From JAWVEV01 sp033856535 (GTDB lineage: Bacteria > Actinomycetota > Thermoleophilia > Miltoncostaeales > Miltoncostaeaceae): a stretch of DNA of 21,699 nt. How positions within the stretch are numbered: position 1 is the first letter of the stretch; every line of letters starts with the position of its first letter. Under the pieces are notes generated by a model. That model searched no databases and was not told the DNA's origin. It was given only the letters and a program-made list of their open reading frames with translations. Location: contig JAWVEV010000015.1 in the NCBI GenBank assembly GCA_033856535.1, positions 1 through 21,699 on the forward strand. The letters are read 5' to 3'. Both the position numbers and the translations under genes were made by a program. Of this stretch, positions 7,017 to 15,300 are shown in pieces.

Positions 7017-7023
7017 CGCCGGC
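7008..7023. terminator. Small hairpin at the otsB/polX convergence
   Basis: GCCGGC, TGAC, GCCGGC forms a 6-bp stem over the otsB stop codon, 11 bases from the polX stop. There is no T-tract. It may act as a weak two-way terminator for the convergent genes. Confidence 0.3.
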
Positions 7024-7033
7024 GCCCGCTGCG

Positions 7034-8770
7034 TCATCCGGCCCGGAGCGCCGCCAGCTCCTCCCACGGCCGCGCGTTGCCGATGTCGGCCGCGGTCGCG
7101 CCGGCCCGCCGGGCGACGGTCACCCCGAGGTGCACCAGGTCGAGCGCCGCGCCCCCGTGGGCGTCCGAGCCGATGGTCAGGCGGGCGCCGGCGCGCAGCG
7201 CCTCGCGCGCCATGGCGTCGTTCAGGTCCAGCCGGCGCGGCTGCGAGTTCACCTCCAGGAAGGTGCCGGTCTCGGCGGCGGCCGCCACCACCCGCGCCAG
7301 GTCGAGCGGCGCGGCCTCGCGCCGGCCCAGCATGCGCCCGGTGGGGTGGCCGATCGCGTCGACGTGCGGCGACGCGATGGCCGCCAGCACGCGATCGGTG
7401 ATCCGCTTGGCGTCCTGCCGGAACCCCGAGTGCAGGCTCGCGGTGACCCAGTCGAAGCCGGCCAGCAGGTCGTCCTCGAAGTCGATCCGGCCGTCGGCGA
7501 GGATGTCCACCTCGGTCGCCTTCAGGACCAGGATGCCCGGGTCGGAGGCGTTCAGCTCGTCGATGACCTCCCACTGGCGCCGGACCCGGTCGGGCTCCAG
7601 GCCGCCGGCCATCCGCAGGCTCTGGGAGTGGTCGCTGATCGCGACGTACGCGTAGCCGCGCAGGCGCGCCGCGGCGGCCATGGCGGCGATCGTCTCGCGC
7701 CCGTCGCTCCAGTCCGAGTGCACGTGGAGGTCCCCGCGCAGGTCGGCGGCCTCGACCAGCGCCGGCAGCTCCCCGGCCAGGGCGGCCTCGAGCTCGCCGA
7801 CGTCCTCGCGCAACTCGGGCGGCACCGGGGCGAGGCCGAGCGCCCGGTAGACCTCGTCCTCCTCGGCGTGGCGGGCGACCGCCCCGTCGCGGTCGGCGAT
7901 CCCGTGCTCGGAGACCGAGAGGCCGCGGCGGACCGCGTGCTGGCGCAGGCGCACGTTGTGCGGCCCGGACCCGGTGGCGTGCTGGAGCAGGTTGCCGAAC
8001 GACTCGGGCGGGCCGGTGGCGAGCTCGGCGCGGATGCCGGCGTGGAGCCGGACCGCGCTGCGGGCCGCGCCGCCGCCGAGGGGCGCCTCGACCGACGCGT
8101 GCTCGCGGAAGGCCGCGTGGAGCCGCTCGGGCGCGGTCGTGCCGGCCACCAGGTCGATGTCCTTCACCGACTCCACCCCGCGGCGCACGCTGCCGGCCAC
8201 CGCGATGCGGGCCGAGGGGTCGGCCAGGGCCAGGTCGCGCGCCAGCTCCTCGGCGAGGTCGCGGGCCAGGCCCAGGCTCATGCGGGCGTCGCCGCCCTCG
8301 CCCTGCGCCGCGGCCTCCAGCCCCTCGATGATGGCGGCCTCGGTCTTCTCGCCGAAGCCGGCCAGGCCGCGCAGGCGGCCGGCGCGGACCGCGGTCTCGA
8401 GCTCCTCGAGCGACGTCACGCCCAGCTCGTTCCAGAGCGTCACCGCCCGGCGCCGGCCGATGCCGCGCAGCCCGGCCACGCGCACCAGGCCCTCGGGCGT
8501 CCGCGCGCGGGCCTTGGTCAGCGCGCTGATCTCGCCGGTGTCGGCCAGCTCGAGGATCTTGGCCTGGATGGTCGTGCCGATGTCCGGCAGCTCCACCGCG
8601 CGGCCGGCCCTCGCCATCGCCGTCACCGACTCGCCGGCACCCCGGATCCGGGCCGCGGCCCGCCGGTAGGCCATCACCCGGTGGCTCACGGCGCCCTCGA
8701 GCTCCAGCAGGTCGCCGAGCAGCTGGAGCTGGTCGGCCACCTCGCGGTTGGTCGGCGCCGGCGCGGGCAC
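7034..8770 (-). CDS. polX: DNA polymerase/3'-5' exonuclease PolX
   Basis: The 578-residue product is a family X DNA polymerase fused to a PHP domain, used in base-excision repair and gap filling. The N-terminal part has helix-hairpin-helix elements (LPDIGTTIQAKI at 61-72, VAGLRGIGRRRAV at 98-110, LAGFGEKTEAAI at 136-147). The palm domain shows AGSVRRGVESVKDIDL with catalytic Asp204 and Asp206, and ATGSGPHNVRLR at 265-276. The PHP metal ligands are complete: DLHVHSDWSD (His349, His351), ISDHS (Asp380, His381), Glu420, His447, His475 and GSDAHGG (Asp536, His538). The third palm carboxylate appears to be Glu249 (IRAEL) where the family normally has Asp. The GTG at 8770 follows a -10-like TAAACT after 6 bases. 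Convergent with otsB, divergent from the L,D-transpeptidase gene. Confidence 0.94.
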   Translation of the reverse strand: MPAPAPTNREVADQLQLLGDLLELEGAVSHRVMAYRRAAARIRGAGESVTAMARAGRAVELPDIGTTIQAKILELADTGEISALTKARARTPEGLVRVAGLRGIGRRRAVTLWNELGVTSLEELETAVRAGRLRGLAGFGEKTEAAIIEGLEAAAQGEGGDARMSLGLARDLAEELARDLALADPSARIAVAGSVRRGVESVKDIDLVAGTTAPERLHAAFREHASVEAPLGGGAARSAVRLHAGIRAELATGPPESFGNLLQHATGSGPHNVRLRQHAVRRGLSVSEHGIADRDGAVARHAEEDEVYRALGLAPVPPELREDVGELEAALAGELPALVEAADLRGDLHVHSDWSDGRETIAAMAAAARLRGYAYVAISDHSQSLRMAGGLEPDRVRRQWEVIDELNASDPGILVLKATEVDILADGRIDFEDDLLAGFDWVTASLHSGFRQDAKRITDRVLAAIASPHVDAIGHPTGRMLGRREAAPLDLARVVAAAAETGTFLEVNSQPRRLDLNDAMAREALRAGARLTIGSDAHGGAALDLVHLGVTVARRAGATAADIGNARPWEELAALRAG

Positions 8771-8776
8771 CGGGCC

Positions 8777-8782
8777 AGTTTA
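8777..8782 (-). promoter_or_regulatory. -10 box of polX (apparently leaderless)
   Basis: The minus strand reads TAAACT, then 6 bases, then the GTG start of polX at 8770. There is no Shine-Dalgarno in between. This fits a leaderless transcript. Confidence 0.45.
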
Positions 8783-8834
8783 CGAGGCTGTGAGCGCACC
8801 GCCCCCGGCGGGTCGTGGGAGCCGAGTCCGTTGC

Positions 8835-8840
8835 TACGAT
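8835..8840 (+). promoter_or_regulatory. Extended -10 box of the L,D-transpeptidase operon
   Basis: TGC-TACGAT forms an extended -10 element. Transcription would start near 8847 and give a leader of about 22 bases with a purine-rich ribosome binding site (AAAGGGGGGA, 8857-8866) before the GTG at 8869. No clear -35 box is seen. Confidence 0.45.
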
Positions 8841-8868
8841 CGCCCGGGCCCGAGGGAAAGGGGGGACG

Positions 8869-10455
8869 GTGCAGGCACTGGCTTCGCGTCGTGGTGCCAC
8901 CGTCGTCCTCGCCGTCGCGGCGGTGGCCCTGGTGGTCCTGATCGGCTTCCTGGCCGAGCAGCTCGGCGGGCGGGCGACGGTGAACCCGCTCTCGCCGGCC
9001 TCGGGCGGCGCGGTCGCGGCCGCCGCGCCCACGGTGGTGTTCTCGCTGGGCGGCGCCGACACGGTGCGCCAGCTGCGCGTGAGCCTGGACGGGAAGGACC
9101 GGACGAAGCGCATCACGCGCTCCGGCAGCCGGGTGTCGCTGCGCGCCGGGCGGCTGGGCGAGGGCGTGCACACCGTCGAGGTGACGCTCGAGAGCACCAA
9201 CCCCTTCTCAGGCACGGTCGAGAAGCGCTGGCAGTTCGCGGTCGACCGCACCCCCCCGAAGCTGGCCGTGGCGCGGCCGGCGACCGGGACCATCAGCCGC
9301 CGGCACGCGGTGCTCTTCCGCGGCACGGCCGAGCCCGGCGCCGAGGTCCGCGTCGAGTTCCGCGGCGGCGAGGCGACGGCCGCGGCCGGCGAGGACGGCG
9401 CCTGGCGGGTGGAGACGCGGCTGCCCGAGGGCGACGTCGCGGCCGAGATCACGGCCGTCGACCGCGCCGGCAACGCTACGAAGACGTCCCGCCGGCTGAG
9501 GGTCGACACGATCCCGCCGCGGCTGGACGTGAGCCGCCCGGCGCGGGGCGAGGTGCTCACCGCCACCAACGCGCCGACGATCTACGGGTCGATCCCCGGC
9601 GAGGACCTCGGGCCGGTGCTCTTCACCGCGACCGTGAACGGCGAGCGGGTGCAGCGCATGCGCGGCTCCTCCGCGATCGCGGGGGTGGAGGGGGAGTCGG
9701 TGGACCCGTCCTCCGGCCCGCTGCGGATCGACGGCGAGCGCTTCGCGCTCTCGGTGGGCTACCTGCCTCAGGGGCGCAACCGGATCGCCATCGCGGCCCG
9801 CGACGCGGCCGGCAACGTGCGGCGGCGGAGCCTCACCGTCCTGGTCGACTCCACCGACCGCTTCGGCGAGGACGACATGCGCCTGGGCGCCCGCGGCCCG
9901 GACGCCAAGGAGCTCCAGCGCCGCCTGCGCGAGCTGGGGGCGCTGACGGGCAGGCTCACCCCGGTGCTCGACCGGCGGACCGCGGCGGGCCTGCGCGATT
10001 TCCAGAAGGACCGCCGGCTCCCGGTCAGCGGCGTGGTGGACGAGCCCACGCGGCACGCGCTGCTCGGCCGGCTCGTGGTCAACATCGGGCAGCGCAAGCT
10101 GCGGCTGATCCGCGCCGGCAAGGTCGTGAGGACCTACGAGGTGGCCGTGGGGATGCCCGGGCACCCGACCCCGACCGGCACCTACGCGATCGTGAAGATG
10201 GAGGTCGACCCGACCTGGTCGCCGCCGGACTCGCCCTGGGCGGAGGGCCTCGGACCGATCCCGCCCGGCCCGGGGAACCCGCTCGGCACGCGCTGGATCG
10301 GCACCTCCTCGCCGGCCATCGGCATCCACGGGACCTACGACGACGCCAGCATCGGCACGGCCGCCAGCCACGGCTGCATCCGGATGCACATCCCCGACGT
10401 CGAGAAGCTCTACGACCAGGTCGCGCTCGGGATGGAGGTGCGCTTCGTCGCCTGA
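8869..10455 (+). CDS. L,D-transpeptidase with Ig-like repeats and peptidoglycan-binding domain
   Basis: The 528-residue protein is membrane-anchored and faces the cell wall. Residues 11-28 form a signal-anchor helix after a short basic N-terminus. Residues 40-330 are beta-rich Ig-like repeats: the pattern VDRTPPKLAVARPATG is repeated as VDTIPPRLDVSRPARG, and DRAGNATK as DAAGNVRR. Residues 342-400 are a peptidoglycan-binding domain (AKELQRRLRELGAL, LRDFQKDRRLPVSG). Residues 403-527 are a YkuD catalytic domain with GIHGTYDDASIGTAASHGCI, His487, His501 and catalytic Cys503. Such enzymes make 3-3 cross-links in peptidoglycan. I chose the GTG at 8869 for its purine-rich ribosome binding site and because it places the anchor helix at the N-terminus. 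It starts a run of four same-strand genes. Confidence 0.92.
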   Translation: MQALASRRGATVVLAVAAVALVVLIGFLAEQLGGRATVNPLSPASGGAVAAAAPTVVFSLGGADTVRQLRVSLDGKDRTKRITRSGSRVSLRAGRLGEGVHTVEVTLESTNPFSGTVEKRWQFAVDRTPPKLAVARPATGTISRRHAVLFRGTAEPGAEVRVEFRGGEATAAAGEDGAWRVETRLPEGDVAAEITAVDRAGNATKTSRRLRVDTIPPRLDVSRPARGEVLTATNAPTIYGSIPGEDLGPVLFTATVNGERVQRMRGSSAIAGVEGESVDPSSGPLRIDGERFALSVGYLPQGRNRIAIAARDAAGNVRRRSLTVLVDSTDRFGEDDMRLGARGPDAKELQRRLRELGALTGRLTPVLDRRTAAGLRDFQKDRRLPVSGVVDEPTRHALLGRLVVNIGQRKLRLIRAGKVVRTYEVAVGMPGHPTPTGTYAIVKMEVDPTWSPPDSPWAEGLGPIPPGPGNPLGTRWIGTSSPAIGIHGTYDDASIGTAASHGCIRMHIPDVEKLYDQVALGMEVRFVA

Positions 10456-10501
10456 GCCCCCCGAGCCGCTCGAGCTGACCGACGCCGGCTGGGACGCCGA
10501 C

Positions 10502-10789
10502 GTGCTGGCGCGTCCCGGCCCCGTGCTGGTCGACTTCTGGGCGCCCTGGTGCAAGCCGTGCGAGCTGGTGAAGCCGATCGTGCGGGACCTGGCCGCCCGG
10601 CACGCCGGCCGGGTCACGCTCGGCACGCTGAACGTCGAGGCGCACCCGCGCAGCGCGGCCCGCTACGACGTGCTAACGCTTCCCACCCTGATCCTGTTCC
10701 GCGACGGCGACCCGGTCCAGCGGGTGACCGGCGCGGTGAAGGCCGACAAACTGGAGCGCGCCATGTCCCCACACCTGACGAGCGGCTGA
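10502..10789 (+). CDS. Thioredoxin-family protein with CKPC active site
   Basis: From the GTG at 10502 the product has 95 residues and contains VLVDFWAPWCKPCELVKPIV (Cys17 and Cys20), then YDVLTLPTLILFRDG with the cis-proline loop. The active site is WCKPC rather than the usual WCGPC of general thioredoxins; a Lys at that place may change redox potential or partner choice. Family-like sequence continues upstream in the same frame (LELTDAGWDADVLARPG, from about 10469), giving the missing first strand and helix, but no ATG, GTG or TTG lies there. A CTG at 10475 is the most plausible alternative start. It lies 46 bases after the L,D-transpeptidase stop and its TGA shares one base with the next ATG (TGATG), so coupling is expected. 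Confidence 0.85.
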   Translation: MLARPGPVLVDFWAPWCKPCELVKPIVRDLAARHAGRVTLGTLNVEAHPRSAARYDVLTLPTLILFRDGDPVQRVTGAVKADKLERAMSPHLTSG

Positions 10790-11058
10790 TGCCGGCGGTC
10801 TACTTCCAGCTCGGGCACGTGCAGCCCTTCGCCAAGATGTCGGCGGAGCGGTTGCCCGGCCAGGACGGGGTGACCCTGGTCAAGGGCGACGACAAGCTGG
10901 TCGGCCTGCGCCTCGACGAGCCCCGGATGGTGATGCGGCTGCCCGAGATCATCGAGCAGCTCGGCCTCGACCCCGACCGCGTCTGGAACCGGCTGCGCGC
11001 CGACGACGACGTGATGCTCGGCCGGCGCGCGCAGACGGGCGGAGGCTGGGGGCCCTAG
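10789..11058 (+). CDS. Hypothetical protein, 89 residues
   Basis: I do not recognise this family. The ATG overlaps the thioredoxin TGA by one base, which supports expression. The protein starts MPAVYFQLGHVQPFAKMSAE and has no signal peptide, membrane segment or cysteine. The middle (DDKLVGLRLDEPRMVMRLPE) looks like short strands, then EIIEQLGLDPDRVWNRLRAD forms a likely amphipathic helix, and the end is a Gly-rich tail. It resembles a small soluble alpha/beta protein. Tight linkage to thioredoxin upstream and the GNAT-AAA+ gene 18 bases downstream is the only functional hint. Confidence 0.72.
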   Translation: MPAVYFQLGHVQPFAKMSAERLPGQDGVTLVKGDDKLVGLRLDEPRMVMRLPEIIEQLGLDPDRVWNRLRADDDVMLGRRAQTGGGWGP

Positions 11059-11076
11059 GTCCCCGCCGCGGCCACG

Positions 11077-12351
11077 GTGCGCGCCTGGCACATCCGTGAC
11101 TTCGACGCCGCCGACCTGGACGACGCCGTCCGGGTCTGGAGCGCCACGGCCGAGGCGCGCCCGCTGCCGTTCGTCGTCGCGGAGGTCATCGAGGCCCTGA
11201 ACGGCGGGGCGCCGGCGGTGGTGGCCGTCGCCGGCGGGCACGTGGTGGGCACCTGCGTCGCGCGGGTGAGCGGCGAGCGGGCCTGGGTGCTGCGCATCGC
11301 GATCGACCCGGAGTGGCGCGGGCGCGGCATCGGATCCGCCCTCCTGCGCGGGCTGGAGGAGCGCCTGCTGCGGATGGGCGTGCGGCGCATCGCGGCGCTG
11401 CTGCCCGAGGGGACCGGCGTGGGCCGCGAGGCCTTCCTCCACCAGGGGTACGAGCTCACGCCCGGCGTCGAGTACTTCGAGAAGCGCGAGCGCCTGCGCC
11501 CGGCCGACGTGGGGCTGCTGGGCTCCATGGGCGGGCGGCTGATCGACCGGGCGGCCTGGGACGAGCAGGCCGGGATGGCCGAGACCAAGGCGCTCATCGA
11601 GCGCCGGATCGTGGCGCCGCTCGCCGAGCCCGAGTTGGCCGCGCGGCACGGCGTGGCTCCGCCGAAGGCCGTGATCCTGTTCGGCCCGCCGGGCACCGGA
11701 AAGACCACCTTCGCCAAGGGCGTCGCCGGGCGCCTCGGGTGGCCCTTCGTCGAGCTCTTCCCCAGCCGGCTCGCCGCCGAGGGCGCCGACGGGCGGGCGC
11801 ACGCCCTGCGCGAGTTCTTCGACCTGGTCCACGACGTCGAGGCCCTGGTGCTGTTCATCGACGAGGTCGACGAGATCGCCGGCCGGCGCAGCGCCCGGCC
11901 GGACACGGAGGGCGTGACGAACGAGCTGCTGAAGGCGATCCCGGCCTTCCGCGGCCGCGACGACCGGCTCCTGGTCTGCGCGACCAACTCGGTGCGCGAC
12001 CTCGACCCGGCGCTGCTGCGGCCGGGCCGCTTCGACTACGTGCTGCCGATCGGCCCGCCCGACGCGCCCGCCCGACGCGCCCTGTGGAGCCGCTTCGCGG
12101 AGGGGATCACGCCCGAGCCCGTCGACGTGGAGGAGCTGGTCGCGAGCACCGAGCTGTTCACGCCGGCCGACGTCGAGTTCGCCGCGCGCAAGGCGGCCCA
12201 GGCGGCGTTCGAGCGGGCGCTGGCCGAGGGGGTCGACTCACCGGCCGGCGACGCCGACTTCCGGGCCGCCGTCGCGGCCACCCGCCCCACCCTCACCCGC
12301 GCGCTCGTGCGCGAGTTCGAGGAGGACATCGAGCGGTTCGCCCGCTTTTAA
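11077..12351 (+). CDS. GNAT acetyltransferase - AAA+ ATPase fusion
   Basis: The 424-residue protein joins two domains. Residues 1-140 form a GNAT acetyltransferase fold with WVLRIAIDPEWRGRGIGSAL, where RGRGIGSALL (81-90) is the acetyl-CoA pyrophosphate loop. Residues 165-424 form a classic AAA+ module of the FtsH/CDC48 type: Walker A GPPGTGKT (203-210), Walker B LVLFIDEVDEIA (258-268), sensor 1 CATNSV (Asn304) and LLRPGRFDYVLPI with arginine-finger candidates at 315 and 318, then a C-terminal helical lid. The frame is continuous with no stop or restart between domains. The GTG at 11077 follows the previous stop by 18 bases. The stop is shared tail to tail with ileS (TTAA overlap). The substrate is unknown; acetylation coupled to remodelling of a partner is a guess. 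Confidence 0.88.
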   Translation: MRAWHIRDFDAADLDDAVRVWSATAEARPLPFVVAEVIEALNGGAPAVVAVAGGHVVGTCVARVSGERAWVLRIAIDPEWRGRGIGSALLRGLEERLLRMGVRRIAALLPEGTGVGREAFLHQGYELTPGVEYFEKRERLRPADVGLLGSMGGRLIDRAAWDEQAGMAETKALIERRIVAPLAEPELAARHGVAPPKAVILFGPPGTGKTTFAKGVAGRLGWPFVELFPSRLAAEGADGRAHALREFFDLVHDVEALVLFIDEVDEIAGRRSARPDTEGVTNELLKAIPAFRGRDDRLLVCATNSVRDLDPALLRPGRFDYVLPIGPPDAPARRALWSRFAEGITPEPVDVEELVASTELFTPADVEFAARKAAQAAFERALAEGVDSPAGDADFRAAVAATRPTLTRALVREFEEDIERFARF

Positions 12352-15300
12352 AGCTCGGCGCGGTCCAGCCGGAGGGCCACCGGCTCGCCCTCCAGGACGT
12401 GCTCCTCGTGGCGCACTCCCGCGAACGGGGCGCCGTGGCCCACCGTCAGCCGGACTGCCAGGGTGTCGGCCGCGATCTGCTCGCGGTGGGCGTCGATCGC
12501 CTCGCGGGCCGGGCCGGAGCCGTCCAGGTGGAGCGCGATGCGCTCCTCCACCCGCAGGCCCGCGGCCTTGCGCGCGTTCTGGACCGCGTGGGTGATCTCC
12601 CGGGCCAGGCCCTCGCGCCGCAGCTCCGGCGAGAGCTCGGTGGCGAGGCCCACGGCAACCCCGGCGCTCTGACCCACCGCGTAGCCCTCGGTGGGCCGCG
12701 CCTCGCGCAGAAGCTCCTCGGCGTCGAGCAGCTCGCGGGCGCCGCCGACGATGATCTCCACCCGCTCGCCGGCATCCAGCGCCCGGGCGGCGGCGGCCGA
12801 GTCCAGGGCGGCGACCGCCTCGGCCACCTCGGGCATGCGCGCCCCGAAGCGCGGCCCCAATTTCCGGTAGTTCGGCTTCACCGAGACGTCCACCAGCTCG
12901 CCCGGGTCGCTCACCAGGCGCACGGACTTCACGTTGAGCTCCTCGGCGACCAGCCCGATCAGGCCGTCGACCGCCCCGGCCACGCCCGGCGGGCAGGCCA
13001 CCACGGCCTCGGCCAGCGGCTGGCGCACCTTCAGCTTCGCCTCGTTCCGCGCGCCGCGGCCGAGCGTGACCGCCTCGCGCACCGCGTCCATCGCCGACTC
13101 GAGGCCGGGGTCGCGGCGGCCGCGCGAGGCGGGCCAGTCGGCCAGATGGACGCTGTCGGGCGCCTCCGGGTCGTGCGCGGCCACCAGCGTGCCGTAGAGC
13201 TCCTCGGCGACGAACGGCGTGAACGGCGCCAGCAGCAGCGCCACCGTCGCGAGCGCCTCGTGCAGGGTCGCGAAGGCCGCGCGACGGTCGGGCTCGCCGC
13301 CCTCCTCGCGCCCGCGGTCGGCCGCCCAGAAGCGCCGGCGCGAGCCGCGCACGTACCAGTTGCTGAGGTCGTCGACGAAGGCCTCGATCGCGCGGCCGGC
13401 ACCGGTCGCGTCGTAGTCCTCCATGCGCGCCGTGACGTCCTCGACCAGGCCGTCGAGCCGGGCGAGGATCCAGCGGTCGAGCGGGCGGCGCGCCTCGGCC
13501 GGCGGGTCCTCGCCGCTCCCGGGCGCCCAGCCGTCGGGCAGCGAGGCGTAGGTGACCAGGAACGAGAAGGTGTTCCAGAGGCGCAGCAGGAAGCCGCGCA
13601 TCGCCTCGTCGACCGCCTCGAGGCTGAAGCGGAACGACTCCCACGGGCTCTGCGCGGTGAGCAGGTACCAGCGAAAGGGGTCCGCGCCCTGACGGTCGAG
13701 CACGGTCCAGGGCTCGATCACGTTGCCCCGGCTCTTGCTCATCTTCTGGCCCTCGCCGTCGAGGATCAGGCCGAGGCAGACCACGTTGCGGAACGCGGTC
13801 TGGTCGTGGAGCAGCGTGCCCTCGGCGAGCAGCGAGTAGAACCAGCCGCGCGTCTGGTCGAGCGCCTCGCAGATGAAGTCGGCCGGGAAGCGGCCGGACA
13901 GGTCGCCGCCGGTGTCGAACGGGTGGTGCACCTGCGCGAACGGCATCGCGCCGCTGTCGTACCAGACGTCCAGCACCTCGGGCACGCGGCGCATCGCGCC
14001 GCCGCAGCCGCACGCCAGGGTGACGTCGTCGACGAAGGGCCGATGGGGGTCGAAGCCCTCCGCCAGCGGCTCCTGCGCCCGCTCGCGCAGCTCGGCGAAC
14101 GAGCCGACGACCGCGATCTCCTCGCACGCCTCGCACCGCCAGAAGGGCAGCGGCGTGCCCCAGTAGCGCGAGCGCGAGATGGCCCAGTCGACGTTGCCGC
14201 GCAGCCACTGGCCGAAGCGCCCATCGCGCACCCGCTCGGGGTGCCAGCCGATGCCGTCGTTGAGCTCCAGCATCCGGTCGCGGACCGCGGTGGTGCGGAT
14301 GTACCAGGACGGCTGGGCGTAGTAGAGGAGCGGCGTCGAGCAGCGCCAGCAGTGCGGGTAGGAGTGCGTGAAGGGCTCGTGGCGCAGCAGCCGGCCGCGC
14401 TCCCGCAGGTCGTCGATCAGGCCCTGGTCCGCGTCCTTGACGAAGTGGCCCTCGAAGGGAGCGACCGCCGGCCCGAAGCGGCCCTGGGCGTCGACCGGGT
14501 TCGGCGCCTCCAGCCCGTGCTCGCGCGCGACCGCGAGGTCGTCCTCGCCGAAGGCCGGCGCGATGTGGACGATGCCGGTGCCGTCGTCGGCGGTCACGAA
14601 GCCGGCGGGCACCACCAGGTGGGCGCCGGGCACGTAGGGGAAGGGCGGCTCGTAGGCGCGGCCCACCAGCTCGGAGGCCTCCAGCAGCGCCGCCGGGCGG
14701 GCGTCCTCGCCCAGCACCTCGGCCACCCGCGCCTCGGCCAGGATCAGCGTCTCGCCGCCGTGCTCGACGGCGGCGTACCGCATGGCCGGATTGACCGCGA
14801 CGGCCTGGTTGGAGGGCAGCGTCCAGGGGGTGGTGGTCCAGACCAGCAGGGAGGTCCCGGGCTCGTCGGCCAGCGGGAAGCGGACGTAGACCGAGGGGTC
14901 CTCGACGTCCATGTAGCCCAGCGCGACCTCGTGGCTCGAGAGCGCCGTGCCGCAGCGCGGGCAGTACGGGACGACCTTGTCGCTCTCGTGGATCAGGCCC
15001 CGCGACCAGAGCTCGGACAGGCTCCACCAGACGCTCTCGATGTAGTCCGTGTCCATCGTGCGGTAGGCCCGGTCGGTGTCGATCCAGAAGCCGATCCGCT
15101 CGGTGAGCCGCTCCCACTCCTCGAGGTAGGTGAGCACCGACTCGCGACAGAGCGCGTTGAAGCGCGCGATGCCGTATGCCTCGATCTCGGGCTTGCCCGA
15201 GATGCCCAGCTGGCGCTCCACCTCGAGCTCCACCGGCAGGCCGTGGCAGTCCCAGCCGCCGCGCCGGTCGACGAAGCGCCCGCGCATCGTCTGGAAGCGC

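Noticed and set aside
8869..9850. L,D-transpeptidase repeats as a separate DNA repeat array
   Set aside because: The similarity (VD-T-PP and D-AGN patterns) is at protein level between Ig-like domains and too diverged at DNA level to be a true repeat.
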